A stretch of DNA of 64,000 nucleotides from Stercorarius parasiticus (lineage: Eukaryota > Chordata > Aves > Charadriiformes > Stercorariidae). The stretch is taken from the NCBI GenBank assembly GCA_013396915.1, contig VWZL01002562.1, positions 189,068-253,067 of the forward strand, written 5' to 3'. Below the pieces are notes generated by a model, which ran no database searches, was not told where the DNA came from, and saw nothing but the letters and a program-made list of their open reading frames with translations. This document shows positions 25,101-39,231 of the stretch, one piece after another. Both the position numbers and the translations under genes were made by a program. How positions within the stretch are numbered: the first letter of the stretch is position 1; every line of letters starts with the position of its first letter.

Positions 25101-26140
25101 ATCTCCCCTGCAGCGGACTGACTGTCAAGGATATGATGGTCAAATGTTTCACATATTGCAATCAAACCATTTGTGTTTGGTTTGAAGAATTCCAAAAGAA
25201 AGCTGTCAGCTAAGAAATGAAGTCGAAGTAGCCTGAAGCTTTTGGAGCATGTTGATCCAATTATGATGATCCACTCATATCCTTCAGCTTTTTTTCAAAA
25301 TCAATTTTCATTTTAGCTCAGGGGACTTTTTTTTTTGGTAATGCAGAGAAACATCTGTAAGGGTATTTCAGATGTGTTGTTTCAGGAAATTTCTTTTTTG
25401 TGCAAGAGAGCATTGAACTCTACATGTATTTTGCAAGTGTCTTTTGTCTCCAGTACACACACACATACATTTATATTATATGTTGTCTGTCTTTATGTAT
25501 ATACATGCAGGAAATATATACTAATCTGAATATTAATTTTAAATTATTTTGCATGTGTTCAATCTGGTTGCTTGAACCTGAGGGGGAAAAACTGCTGCAA
25601 AACCTCAAGGGCTTAAACGGCCAGCATGTAGGGATGGATGTAAAGAAACCTAAACCATGAGTGTTGAGGACCAGATTCTCAGCTGGCGTTTGACAGCAAA
25701 GCTGTTTGTCACCAGCAGGGGTCTGTCCTGGAGAGACACCACTGCGTGTGACATGTTGACATAACAAGTCAGTGGTCATCTCTCTCCTTTAGCTGAAAAA
25801 TAACATTTAAAATTGCTTAATATTGCTATTCTGCTACCAGGGTGTTGTTGCTGGGGTGTCTTGATTTCTTTGAACCTAGTGCAGACTGAGAGTGGTGCCA
25901 TGGTGTGACTGATGTGATGATGAGTACCAAAGCCATGCTCACCCACACTCCCTGCCTGCCATGGGATCAAGCCATGGGTATAGAACTTTTATGAGTTAAG
26001 ACAACAGAGTTGATCCAAGTTTGCTGTTCAATTCTCATCATGTTGTTTTCACACTAGATATAGGGCAAGTATTTAATAAACGTAATTAAATTAGATATTC
26101 CAAGCCTTTGGCCATGGTAATAAGAACTAGGTCCGGGCAC

Positions 26141-26182
26141 TGTCCTTGGGATGACAGACATTGTCTTTGGGATGATAGATTC
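26141..26182 (+). repeat. degenerate 21-bp tandem duplication
   Basis: TGTCCTTGGGATGACAGACAT is followed directly by a second copy of the same length matching at 16 of 21 positions. Local slippage or duplication with no visible function. Confidence 0.7.
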
Positions 26183-29100
26183 TCCAGTGTCCAAGAGAGA
26201 AACATGAAATCCCTGCTGCTAGGAGGGAAGCGAGATGCAAAGCAGGAGCTCCATCCCTTTGGTCAGCTTTCCTGTTAGATCCAGTTCTGTTGATGGTTCC
26301 CTACAGCCATATCTAACCATTGTCCCCCACAACCTGATTCTCTTCTTGGGCAGGAGCTCTATAAATTCTTCAAGCTGGCAATTATTTCACAAACAATCTA
26401 TGCACCCAGCAAGCTGCGAGTCCCATGACCTTTCAGAGATCCATAAATGCTGTTCAGAAACCACCTGTATAAAATCTCGATCATTTTAGCCAACAGTAAG
26501 AAATATATAAGTCCTCCAAATCTCCAGGAAGTGAAATTTGACCTTTTCTTTGTGATTCATCTTCGAGCTTCGCTTAATGATTATTCCGCTATGAGAATAC
26601 ACTACTGTAAGATAAGGAGAGGGAGCCTGACTACAATAGCAAGAAATGTTTCCAAGTTTAGCATTCATGTTCCTAGAGAGAAAACCTATCCTACTTTTAG
26701 TAAAGACCTGATAGGACCAAAGATTGTTTAATGGGAACAGGTGCCCAACCACCATGAATATGCTGTGGTCAGCAAAAGCCTTAAACCCCCCCCCGATACA
26801 ACTGCTCCAGGGGAAAATAGCAGACATTGCAGTTCTTATGTGGTGCCTGATTCCCTGACCACCTCACTGGGGTGGCAGGAAGTCTTTCATGCTGTTTATC
26901 ACTGATGCCATGGGGCATCCTTCTCATTCACTCAGCACAGTGAGCTCAGGAGCTGTTAAAAAGGCTCTTTGGATTCATGATTTACTGAAGACCACAGAAA
27001 GCTATTCAGTCTTGTTAGGTTTATTAGGGATTTTAAGATCTTGACTGAGATGTTTATAGAGAAGTTAATCTTCTTGATTTTTATGCCAATATACCTAGAG
27101 CTGAAGGGCAAATTTGACCACTCTTTCAGCAGTATATTTGGTTAAATCAAGATATTAATATCAATCGGATTGCTTATATTTTCTGAGGTATAATGTGAGC
27201 CAAGGCATAGCTGATGTTACTTAAATATCGTTGCACCTTGCAATACTGGTTTTAAGAATGATTTTGACAAATGCTGGCTTTCAGCAGAAACCAGACTTAT
27301 TTTTACTCCGTTCTGAAGTCCTGGCATTTCTCAAGGAAATGAAGAGTTTATTTGATAAACCCCAAATACCATGGAACTGACTCCAAATGCTGACTTTAAC
27401 AGAACGATGCTGATTTCCACCAGTTGAAACTTTCAGCCCTTTCTCTCCTTCTTCAAACACAAAATTTGAAGTAAGGCGGCACCAAATTCCCTTATGATTT
27501 TACTAGGAACTGGATCAGCCCATAAAAGCAGTTACCTGGAAAGGAGCAGACCAACAGATACGGAATACTTTGTCCAATATTTTTATTAACTGGTGATGGA
27601 GAACTGCACTAAGATCAGAGATCACCTTTCAAACCTTTTGGCCTAAATGTACTTTATCTTGGACTTAGAGTATATCCATCAAACTTTGAAGTTAAAGAAA
27701 TGAACCAGTTAGCTTTTTGAGTCCTTTCACTGTACAGTAGCACTGCTGTTCAAAAGAATTATTCAAAAATCGTTTAAGGTTTTATTTAACTGTAAATGTT
27801 TATTTTTCTTCAAAGGAAGGAAGTCCCAGAGGTGGGGTAGGCATCCAGCTGGCGGGTTTTCAACAATATATTAATTTTTGTACACCCTTTTCCAAGCGGT
27901 GCAGTCAGCAAGAGCCAGTAGCTGTTGAAGACAGGGTCTCCTGCAAAGGCCAGGAGTTAAGGGCAGGTTTCTTATAAATAAATACGATGGGCCATATTCT
28001 GCTCTAGGAAGGATATATCCTGATTTTCTTTTCCCCCAAACCAAAGGTTTGATTTCACTATGAGGCAAAGCAAAACATTTGTTTCCAGTCAAAGCAAAAC
28101 ATTTTGTAGGCTCCTGAATATTTAATTATAAATTTTTTCCCTAATTTAGGTAAATTTTCAAAATATTTTATTTCAACCATATGATAGGAATGGAAGCTGG
28201 AGTTTGATGCTCCTCCAGGAGATACTAAACCTCGGTGTTTACAAACATGATAACAGCACTGCACAGATGTTTTAGACAAGTATGGACCTGCATAAACACA
28301 GGAAAAAAACCTGTCCAATCTCTCTAGATGCTAAATTGTACAAGGAGTGCAAAATTAATACAGCTCATGATACTGAAATAAGGAAAATGCCAATCAAATC
28401 TCCAACTGCTGATATGAAGTGTCCCAATAACACAGGATTTGGACTAAAATCTATGTCAGCAGTTAATGACTCACTTGCAAAATAGTGTGCTTAATTATTT
28501 TTTAGTATTACCACACATGGGTGCTCTAGGTACGGCCTGGGACAGATCTGTATTAGTGCTACAGAAAAGCAGGCTTCAATATGGGATGAAATACAGGCAT
28601 GCAATTAGCTTTGTAGAAGAAAATACCGAGGAAAATATTAATTGCCTGCACATCGTAAATCTGATCTGTGTCAATTTTTTTCTGTAGCAGTTCCAAGAAA
28701 GGAAAATTTTACAATAATTTAAAGAAGAATCCAGTCGCTCTTCCCACATGTGTAGGGTCTTTTGGTTGAATGCGCAAGATTGCATTTTTGAAACTGTTGG
28801 CCTCCCAACATTGAATGGGGTGAGGTGGAAAAATTCAGAGCTTGACTGGACCAGTTCCTCAGCATCATGCTCTGGCTGGACCTGCTGCGAGCAGAAGACT
28901 GGCCTGGGTGGCTTCTGGAGGCCCATATGGGTCCTATCAAGACAAAAAATGCTAATCGTTTGCTGCATGGATAAACAGATAAGGCCTCATATTAGCAGTA
29001 TCACGTAGAATAAAAAATTGTAGATTTAAACATAGCCTGGAGGCTTATATACAGGAAGATTTGCAAGTGAATATGAAGTCAGTATTACATAAATACAAGC

Positions 29101-32100
29101 GAAAGGATCAAAAGACAGAGAGCGTGGTGGTGTTTTCTACAATGGTTAGGTACTCATATGTCTGATCAGGCTTGGGAAGAAAGATGAATAATTACATTTA
29201 AATCATATTGAACCAGAATAGGTGTCTCAAAGATCTGCAGGAGAAATAGAAAGACAAGGAGAAAAGAAAAACATTGCAGAAGGGTCCAGGCAAACCCACC
29301 CTGATCCACGCTGGCTGAGGCTCAGCCCTGAGACACATGCTTTGTGCCACGGCTCGGAGTATCCGAGCAAACACTTCACTGCTAGTGCGATTGTTGTTTT
29401 CTTCTTAAAGGGAGGAGGAAGATCCCTAGTGCCACCTGTATCCTTGACCCTTCGTGCTTTCTGCTTTGAGCATAAGCCACTTATCAAATTCATGCATAAA
29501 TATTGTACAACTTTTAGAGTTGAGTTTAGCTGCTTAAATTTCAAACCTGAGTAAATGGAACAATTTTATTTATTTATATTTTACTCTGCGCTGCTGCTCA
29601 GGGGCAAATACATAAAGATGATGCATTTCAAAACTGAAGCTTTTGACTCAAAGTTTAGCAGAGTCATTAGTCATGTCACACATGCCAAGTCTGGTGGAAT
29701 TTGGCAGAGCTGTTTAAACTTTAACAAGGGATAAATTAAATGAACCTTTACCTAAGATATACTGCTGAGGACAGAATGCCTACGGTTACGATACAGATGC
29801 TAATTTATCAAGAACTGTTGAGTACTCAGCTTCGTATTAAAATACCAGTGTCAGCCAGGATCAATCCCTACAAATCTGCCAAGAAAGATACAATTTGGAT
29901 CAAACAATAACATTTTTACTCAGGCTGCACAGACACAGTTTGGCTCTGATGTGTTTTCCTGGGTGAATTACAAAAGCAGGATTTGGAGATTCTTCCGTCT
30001 CGGGAATTAAATGCTCAGAACTATTGGCTGTCAACTTGAAAAATGTTAGATCTGCATCTCTCCACAATTGTCTTAAGTTTCTTGGAATTGAGCCCAGCTA
30101 TTAGCAGGGGGTAAATAAGACAAAAATTGACAACAATGTGCATTATAGGGTGAAGCGCTGAAGGATGGGTTTTAGATGTGAATGGTTAATGGATTTCTTA
30201 GAACTGCAGTATTTGATTTGAAGCTTACCGTGTTTTTGAAGCAGGTTCACCTCAGTTGCTCTCTAAAAATTAAAAAAAACCCAATGCATTTATTCCTTTT
30301 GAAGTACTGCAAAAATGTGAGGTAGTGTTTATGAAAAATATGTTTTAAATGGACAACTTTGTAAGTTTGAGGTCAGCTGGATTCAGTTTGGCTGTTGGTA
30401 TAGATCACCACAGTAAAATGGAAATTGCTTGGTGAAATAAGGGTTAAGCATCTGTTATTTCCAAGTGTATTCATGTTATTTCCAAATTCCTGCTTTTGTT
30501 TTCATAACATACTGTGCCCGTATGGGCAGAGGGTTGTGCTGTCAAACTGGGAGGGATCCTGCCTTTTCAGGTAAATGTTTTTTTGCTTTATTATTTCTGC
30601 TGACTTACGTGTTTGGACAGTAAGAATCCTTCTCCTCTTCCGTGTGATGAGCTGGGCTTGCTATGCTACACCATCTTTACTAGGGTAGAAAAGTCCCAAG
30701 AAATAAATGATACTTTTACCACAGTCCCAATGAGTGAACAGCACAGTTAAAATAGGGTAAACTTGCAAAACATCCCATTTCAACAGGTTCATTCGGTTGT
30801 GTGTGATCAGCACAAACACCTTGACGCAAGCCCCAGGCAGCACGAACAAACCTACATACATATTAAAGCTCAGTTCAGCAAGGTACTTCAGCCTGAGGTT
30901 ATTTAAATGTGCATGTAGTCCTATTAAAGTCAATAGGTTTATTTATGTCCATGCGCAGTTGTGTGTGTATTAAAGCACTTTGCCAAGCTGAGGGCTGGCA
31001 AGCAAAACAAAGCCTTTATTCCCTTCTTTTTATTTTACGGCTGAAGCAAATGAGTGATTTTTCTGCCTCTCTCTGGACTTCCTTTCTTAGGAAAGTATTT
31101 TCAGTGGTATTTTTCTTTAGGTTCTGGATGTGTTTCTGGAATGTCAGAGAGTTCCCTCATCCTTCTCCCTGGCAGCGCTGCCAGAACCTTTTCCAAAGCT
31201 GATGGAGGCTTTGCGTAGAGCCTGGCTGCATTTACACCAACTTCACTTCTTTCCCGGTGTCAACACCAAGTTTCGCTTTGGAGCTTGAGGTCAGTTTCCA
31301 CCCAGAGCTCAAATAATTCTGCAGGCAATAATGATGAATTTGGGTACACAGATTCTAAAACAAGTGTGCATGTAATGCCTTTAAAAATTGACTTTACTCA
31401 GTTGAGAAGCATTACCTCCTGCCCTGTCCTGCCTTTAGTAAACTGTCGTTATGTCCCAATAACCGCATTTTATACCTGGAAGTTTGCTGGATTTTCTTCC
31501 ATATATACAAACAGCTCTTGATTTTCTTAAGGAAAGAAGGATTTCTTTTTCACAGCATTGTGTTTCCATGATTACAGGTCTGCGTTATGGCATTTGAAAG
31601 GAAATAACTTCCATGTATATTTGGTTGATGGAGACCACTTAGGGGTCATGATGTGCAATAGAGAAACTTCCAAACAATTTTTCAAGGCATGACTTTAGTA
31701 AGAAACATCAGCCTGAGACCGAACATAAGCATCTGGGTTGTTCGATTTGATGAGACCATATAGCCAAACAGAGATGGGTGAACCAGAGTGACTTGGTGTC
31801 TTCTGTTTTTACCAAAATATCACCCACTTGGGACTAAGACCCTGTAGCAATATAAACTAATAGCTTAGATTCAGTAGTTGCACTATCATTAGGTCACTGG
31901 GTTAGAGAAAACGTTAAATGGAAACTATTCAGAGCACATCAGCAAGTCCCAGCAAAGTACAGGAACAGACAGGTTATGAGCAGCTTCACCAGGGTTCCTG
32001 TAAACGAGGAGTTTACACGTTCCCATTGATCATTCCTCTTTGCAACATGTGTATAAAAGAGCAATTTGAAGTTTCAGAGGTGTCATGTCTGGATGATGAG

Positions 32101-33432
32101 TCCATCAATTTTCTTTGGCTGCAGGTTTCCCTTCACTGGCTGGAACGTAAATTATGAAAAGCTGAAGGAGAAAGCTGTAAATTATTGGGCTCTGTCAACT
32201 TCAATATCCTCAGCCTGATGGATCCTTGATTTGACAACAATCTGCTTGTCAGTCACTCTTGCAAAATATTAACACGCTCGATTATCAGATGTGTTAGCCA
32301 AGTGTTAAATCTAAGAGATAGAGCAGTTGAAAGTCCAGAAATGCAAAGGCTCGGTCAGACTCAGCTTCCATTCCTGCTGCAAAACATCTGCTGAAGCTCA
32401 GGATCTGCTCATTGTTGGCTTGTGGCAGCAGAGTTTCTTTAGGATTTATAGTATTTTCTAGGGAATTCTGGTTCTTTCTATGAGAAAACTGGAAAGAAGA
32501 GCACAAACGTTGTTGCCTAATTTCCCCAAGTAGAGTCCGAGTTTCTGTTCATGGTCAATGGGAACAGGTGTGTCCCAAAAATCAGTCTCTCTGAAGATAC
32601 GGAAAATAGCGCATAAATGAAGTCTCAAGGTTTGAGAGCAAAAGCCAGGTCACCTTCTCTGATGAGTATTTTATAACCAGTTAAGGTGTCTCCTAATAGC
32701 CAATCTGAAGGACCCTTTGGGAAAACCATCGCACTTCACCGTGGTTTCATCTGTCCTTCTGTATTTTTTTACCATCTGGTCTGTAAGCAGTCATGGCAGC
32801 AATGTCTCTTACTGCCCACTTTTACAGCACCTGGCCCTGTGATTCGGGCCTAAACCAGCCCAGGAGATGACAGAGAGTGCACAGGGAGCCAAACACCGGG
32901 TTTACCCAAAGATCATATGAGCAGACCAGAAAACTTTGCTCTGTTTGGAAAAGCAGGAGCCAACGGTGCATCCAGGAGAGCTGTGGGAGTGCGGGTTAGC
33001 AGGAGGGGAAGGAGACGGGGCCACAGGGAAGGGGCCACAAGTCAGTAGTTGCATCCCTTGGAGATGAGGAACCTGGGGTTGGACAGAAATCCACAAAGCA
33101 CTAAAGGTGGGTTGCCCATTCCCCTTTCCAGACAAAAATATGAATTTTAACAATATTTTACTGGCAATAATAGAGGGAATACCCTCTAGCATTACAGTGC
33201 AAAATGAAAAAGGTATGTGGTACCAGCCTCCAGCATCTCTGCTCGTGGAGCTGTAGTAGCAAGGTGGCTTGGAAATACCTACTAACAGGGGTGCCCATCC
33301 TTAATAAGCACTGTTAGTTTAATTGCCCCCATTACAGATGTTAGCAGCAGCAGGAAGAAGAAAGTAATCACCTGTCAAGTGGAGCAGGAATGCCAGGACA
33401 GTCGGCAACGTGGACTGCTGCGCTCTGCTGCA

Positions 33433-33475
33433 TGCATAATGAAACTGCCAACCAGCACAAGTAAGGAATTATGCA
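33433..33475. promoter_or_regulatory. inverted pair of POU-like sites
   Basis: TGCATAAT at 33433-33440 and its reverse complement ATTATGCA at 33468-33475 are separated by 27 bases. The surroundings are free of simple repeats. The paired arrangement fits a homeodomain or POU enhancer, but no conservation data are available. Confidence 0.25.
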
Positions 33476-36400
33476 TTTAAGCTATAAGGCCTCTCTTCAA
33501 AAATTCCTGCAGCGGTTTGTTGGGGGTTTTTTTGGTATAAGTGTATATAAGTCCTCCTAAAATAATGTGCCTGCAGAGCTGGTTAAATAAGCACTGACCA
33601 TTAGTTTGGAAAGCTCTGAGACACCTCCCACCAATTCATGTTGGCAAGCTTTTTACAGATGAGGCATTGATCAGTTATTACATTTAATTGCTTGTGTGGA
33701 ATTTAAAAAGAAAGTAGTATCTTTAAGCATACTAGTCTGCCTCAGGAAGTGATGATGAGCATTAGCCTATCTCCTCATGCTGTAAATTATGATGGGCCAC
33801 TGTAGGTATGGGTGTTGTGCTAAACATTAAAAACATTCACCTGGAAACAAATAAAAGTATGAGTAATAACCAAATGCAGATTTATCCCCCATCTATAATG
33901 TGCTAGTAAACGCTGACAATCAGAGAGAAGGAATGTGGTGCAGGAGGAGGATGCTGGTTTTTGCAATTACAGTCCCAATCCATTCTCAAAAGATTAAAGT
34001 TTTAGTCAGTGGTTGTTCTCAGGAAATTTTGCTGAATCCTAGTATTTAAGATGAAAGCATAATAAAGGGTGATTTTTTAAAAAGAATTGTCTGATAGGTT
34101 TGATTTGCCAGTTCTCACTGAAGCAAAACTTTCCACTGACTTCAATTATCAGTAAATTGTGTTGACCTCAATAAGGGTTTTTGCAGAACTGGACCCGTGG
34201 CATGAATAGTCTGTTCTGCACAGAAAAGTGACTGCATGAAAACGGCATCTTCTTACTCATCAGTTCTGCTTCCCGAGGGCACACCGAGCTGCTGCATCTG
34301 ACTTTAATGACAAAAACGAGGTTTTCCTGCTCTTTTCTCCTGCAAGACCTTCAAAGCTGGGGGAACCAGGCTGAGAGTTTGCTCAACAGAGTCAGAGTTT
34401 GGGTGAGACCCACCTTGCAGAGTGCTCACGTCCCCCTGGTCCTCCATACCCAGAGGGATGTGAGCCCCAGGGTTGTCCCCAGACCTCTCTCTCCATGTGA
34501 CAATGAATCAACCATCGTTTTCCCAGTGGGCTACTCCAGTCTGGGAGCTTTAAATGCCCTCTGTTTGACATCCTTCCTGATTTATTGCATTTGTAAAGGT
34601 GACCTTAAATATTTTAAAGGTAATAATTCTTTCAAGGGCTTGAATCAGAAAATGTGCTATGTTCATATTTTGGCATTATATACTGTAGGCAATTTAATCC
34701 ATATAAGCAGTTTCAGTGATATTAACACTGTAGGCAAGCTGATACTAAAGTTGAAATGTCAGAGAGAGTTTTCATATTAGATCTAGTGCAAACAAAGCAT
34801 TTTTTCTCCAAGTACTGAGGCATAAAATACCAGGAGATAGTAAAGACAGAGAGTGCCAATGAATCTGAAATAAACAGGAGGTGAAATTTATAGTATTTTC
34901 AAATATGTGCCCTATCCAAGGACTGCTGCAGCTGCACAGATCTATAAAATTAGAGATAAGAGAAGAACCTTGTAGCGCTCCACAATAAATGCACCTCCAC
35001 CAGGGTATCTATCTGGATTTCTGTAACTCCTTGGAGATTTACTATTTCGCCTTGGATTTGTTACCCCACAGTGCATACTGTGGATGGCATTTTATGTTTC
35101 CTCCATTGCCCCTCTTGTTATATAGTGACAGGTCCCAGTTATAATCACTGGGCCAAACGATCGCCCGCCCCTTGCAGATGGGTGCGAGTGGAAAAAGGCT
35201 GGGATGATCCCACCAGTATTTATCCAGTGATGCTACGGGAGCTGTGGGATCAGGCATGTTTCCATCCTGTGGCCCCGAAGCTCTGGGTGCCTTCTTGCAT
35301 TCAATGGGCAGCCAAGACTCTGCCTTAGTGGGGAAAAAAAAGCATGGATTGGATAAAAAGAGATGTCTTTTATGTTTTCCAGTTTGCGGTGAGGTGCCGG
35401 GTGCTGCCTATGCTGGGGTAAGTGATGCCCTTGGCTCTGCAGAGCTGCTGGCCCTGGTTAGGTGCACCCCGCAGCAACACCTGAGCTGACCAAGCATTTG
35501 GTGGCACTGGCTCATAAAATCTGTGACAAATGGTCAAAAAGTTTATTGCCCTTGTTCAGCTGCTTATGACTCCATAAACCACCAAGGATAATGTGCGTGG
35601 AAACATGGGCTGTTTGTTAGGATGTTTTCTCGTTAAATAACCTGACCTGCTCTGAAATCTCCTGCTGGCATCCCTGGGCAAAAAAGGGGTGCCTGTAGGG
35701 AGCAGCCCCCTAAAAATAAGTAAAGCAGCCTGTGTGTGTGTGCTATTGGATATATAGTATATATATACATACACTCAGTCCCATGGGAACACCTTGACTT
35801 CATCTCCTGTTTTTTGTACTGTTAAATAGTAGAGGTACTGTACTTGGGACATGTTCCTGCTAATGTCCTCCTTGAACTGTGGACATCTCCCTTTCTCTGT
35901 TCCCTTGGCACGACAGCCATGCCTGTTGGCCGTTCCTGCTGTGCCTGCCTCCTCTGCCCAGACAGCCCTGGGCCATTCACCATTGTTGCTTCTGCCTTGG
36001 AGGGGCACTAAACCTTTAGCGTTCTCCTTCCTTTTCCAACAGGAGAAGTGTGCATATAAGCACAAGCTAAATGGTGTTGGGGTGATGGACAGGAGAAGAA
36101 ACCTGTTCCTACAAGAGTACTAACACCAGTATAGCCACCATTTGTTTCACTCCACTAATGCAAAGGAGCCGGGCTCCTCTGAACCAGATTTCCACTCAAG
36201 GAGGAGAACATGAGCATGGAAACAACCTCTACATCTTTACAAAGCTTAATCATATTTTAGTACAATCAGTCACCGTTTCCCAAACTGTAGTAATAGGAGT
36301 CCTTGGACTTGGATGGGGGCGAGTGGGGAGATGCTGGCTGAATAATGAAGTTTGGGTGCGTGATGTCAATGTTGCTTCATAATCAGCCTGCATTGTGTGG

Positions 36401-38373
36401 CGTGTGTTTTTCTCCTTTCTTCGAGACTTTGCCAATCACCATTATGACACTCAGCACAATTGTTAATCAGATTTTTTAGAAGTGGGATGAAGCTGGCAAG
36501 CTGTCTCCCTCAGAAAGCACACAAAATGGTGTGGAGTAAATGACAGCTTTATGGGAGAACAACTCGAGGACTCAGAAGTGACAATTTTTGAACCATTTCT
36601 CCAAGCTACCCCACCAAATGATGTGTACAAAATCACAGGAGGAGGAAGCACAAGTGCTGTCATGTGGGAGATGAGAGCGAGAGGGGAACAACCGCCGAGA
36701 ATCAAAATGAGCTAACAGTGCTCCTTTCTCCTTTCTGTTGAATGCAGAAGGTTTAAACCATCTGAAGGTTTGGGACAGCTGTGGTGACTGTGGCTCCTGG
36801 GTACATTCATCACTATCACTTAGATACACAGGACCACAGCACTGGACTTGACAGTAGTCCTTTACCCCAAGGTATTTTGAAAGTGCCTTAGGCAAATTTA
36901 GACATCTATACTTAAGAGGGCAGATCCAATCCCAGCTGGGGCAATGAAAGATGTCTGCAGCCTCCATCCTTCCCTGGCTCCTGAAGCTCCCAAGCTAAGC
37001 CCTGCTAGACCCTGCTGAGATGTCCCAGACCAGAAATTAAAAGAGCTCAAGACTCTCAAACCCCACAGGTGGGAAGGAAGAGACAGCCAGGAACAGTTTC
37101 TTCCACTTTTCAGAAAGCTGAAACATAAATAAGATCTTCCTAGCATTGTAACTGCATCAAGGTGAACTTTTTTTTTGTTCCAGGCTGAAGGACTCATCTG
37201 GCACAGCGCTTCCTTCAGGAGCCTCCGACAGCAGATGTGACCATCACCTTTTCTGGCCACGGCACTTGGTTGAGCAAGCGACCTGTGCACAACTTGCAAA
37301 CTGCAAGCCCTCTAAAATTGATGAGAAAATGAACATGCTCTAAAGCTAGTTACAAATTTCAGTCTTCTGCTGAAACAGAACCAAGATCTTTAATAAATAT
37401 TCAAATCTCTAATCAATATTTCAAGAAAATCAAAGTGTAAAGATCAACCTGTGCATTCGTGTTTCTGTCTTTGTCCTGATCGCACTTCATTTCATCAGGG
37501 TCACACTGGAGAGCTCAGGCTTGTTTAATTTTAAGCTCCAATGACAGTCAGAGGCACCCAATTTTAGTTGCCTCTCTGCAAGATTTTTTTTAGTCAAAAG
37601 CAATTCTTTAGCTTCCTTTGGCCTCCTTAAATTGACAAACTGTAAATAAGGTGTTATCATGGCTTGTCTCTCCATAGAAGATGTTATCACCATACTTAAA
37701 AACATATAGAATGATTTGTGATAACTGCTATTACATCAATAGATGATAAACCAATAAATTAAAGTAACAGTGCATAAAATGATGAATTCTGATAGACTTA
37801 AGGCAATATAAAATAATTGGAGACTTTATTGCTATTTCTATTTTTAATGGGGTACTATGGCGGTACATTCTTGCAACGGGGCTGGAAAGGTAAATTAATC
37901 TTTATGCATCATCATCAAGCAGTGTAAACATGGCCAAACTTAATTACGATATAATAGATTGTTAAGTGTCTGCCCCACTGAGGTGTGATTGCTCTCAGGC
38001 AAGTGATTACAGCAGAGATGACTATCAGACAAGATCTTCTTTAAAAGGCTGGTGGTAGCTTTTGCGTGCCTCTGACAATAAATCCAACCCCAAAGCCGTG
38101 CCAGAGAGGCAGCTTTCCAGGGTCCCAGCTGCAGCAGAGCCATATTCGAGGGACAAACATGAATTTACAGCAGAGCATTAATGAAAGGTGGCCTGAGATT
38201 GCAGTACTTTGCCAGCAAAAACTCTTGTTTCACTGCAAAAACCTGATGGGATTTATTGAAACTTCAGCCTGGGAGCAGGATGGAGGCGCTGGGTGCCCCG
38301 TCTCCTCTCCCCACACCCGTTAGCTCCCCAACCTGCTGGGCTGGGGTCCTGCAGGGAGGAAAACTCATGGAGG

Positions 38374-38378
38374 GGGTG
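38374..38378. repeat. target-site duplication, left copy (GGGTG)
   Basis: GGGTG directly precedes the TG that begins the LTR and is repeated exactly after its other end at 39006-39010. Five-base duplications are typical of several endogenous retrovirus classes including ERVL. Confidence 0.75.
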
Positions 38379-39005
38379 TGTTATGGTTTGAGAAAACCCA
38401 TAACAATTTATTGTTGTTTAGGCAATTATTCTATCACCTGGTGACCCCTCCCCACACGGAAAGGGGAATCGAGCAAAGCAAGGAAACATGAGGCTTGAAA
38501 TATAAGTAGATTTAATAGGATAAGAATAAATAATTAACAATAATACTAAAGAACCAGTATTAATCCTGATACTAATATAAGATATACAAGAATTATACTC
38601 AGCCCATTCTATCAGCAGGAAGCTGTGCACTCCCAGCAGGGGACAGTAAATGTGGGACACTGGGAGCACAGCGCCTTCAGGGGTCTGGCGCAGGGGAAGG
38701 AGATTCTCTGGGCCACTGCCATCAAGGGAGAGAGAAACTATGCAGAAAACTTTCTAATTTCTATTGAATGTGACGTTCATGGTATGAAATAATCCTGTTG
38801 GCCAGCTTGGGTCAAATGCCCAGGCCTTGCTCCTCCTCATGCCTGCACCAGGCAAGGCTTGAAAACACTGAGACCTTGAATCGCGCGTAGCCTAGCTGGC
38901 TATAAAGTAAATATTTTCACAAATTCAGACACTAGAGTCTTCCAAAAGTGGAGTTTACCCCAGTGTTAGAAGAGAAATTAGTCCTGTGTTGCTCAACCCA
39001 GGACA
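38379..39005 (-). mobile_element. solo LTR of an avian-type endogenous retrovirus
   Basis: The 627-bp block begins TGTTATGG and ends CCAGGACA, so its termini are the inverted TGT...ACA expected of a retroviral LTR, and it is bounded by identical GGGTG copies. Orientation is inferred as minus: on that strand it opens TGTCCTGGGTTGAGCA, has a promoter-like block at about 38755-38825 (GACCCAAGCTGGCCAACAGG, then TTTCATACCATGAACGTCAC with a CRE-like ACGTCA at 38771-38776), and carries a polyadenylation signal AATAAA at 38407-38412, 29 bases before its end. From memory this promoter block resembles LTRs common in bird genomes. No second LTR, primer-binding site or gag/pol sequence follows on either side, so it is a solo LTR left by recombination between the two LTRs of a provirus. 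The TATA region appears decayed. Family (ERVL or ERVK-like) is not assigned. Confidence 0.8.
38407..38412 (-). terminator. LTR polyadenylation signal AATAAA
   Basis: AATAAA on the minus strand, near the 3' end of the solo LTR. Its position close to the LTR end is consistent with a short U5 and with the minus orientation given to the element. Confidence 0.45.
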
Positions 39006-39010
39006 GGGTG
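39006..39010. repeat. target-site duplication, right copy (GGGTG)
   Basis: Exact repeat of 38374-38378, directly after the terminal CA of the LTR. The perfect match supports a single insertion with both ends intact. Confidence 0.75.
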
Positions 39011-39231
39011 ACTGGGCTAAAGTACTTGCATAAAAAAACCCCAAAAAATCTGACTTGACATATTGTCTTTTAGAAACTATAGCATATTAAGGAGAGAAAT
39101 GCAATACAACATGTATTTTCCTTTTGTCTCTCTGATATTGTTTTCTGTCATTAGCAGCTCTGTTCCTGTCATGGACGTGTGATTTTATGAACCCGTTGTA
39201 CCATTACCTCTCTTTCCATGGTAGCAGTTTA

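Larger units (their letters stand above)
19606..38373. other. long non-coding stretch, no supported gene
   Basis: Nearly 19 kb without a recognisable exon or transposon on either strand. Visible structure: octamer at 21028-21035, PORE-like site at 22133-22147, inverted repeat at 22178-22194, a degenerate 21-bp tandem pair at 26141-26182, a direct repeat of CAAAGCAAAACATTT at 28066 and 28090, a TG/TA microsatellite near 35731-35770, and an inverted pair of POU-like sites at 33433-33475. Old transposon remnants below my recognition threshold may be present. Confidence 0.55.

Noticed and set aside
34307..34780. 157-codon open frame on the plus strand
   Set aside because: Composition changes halfway from mixed to AT-rich, and no family features or splice context were found.
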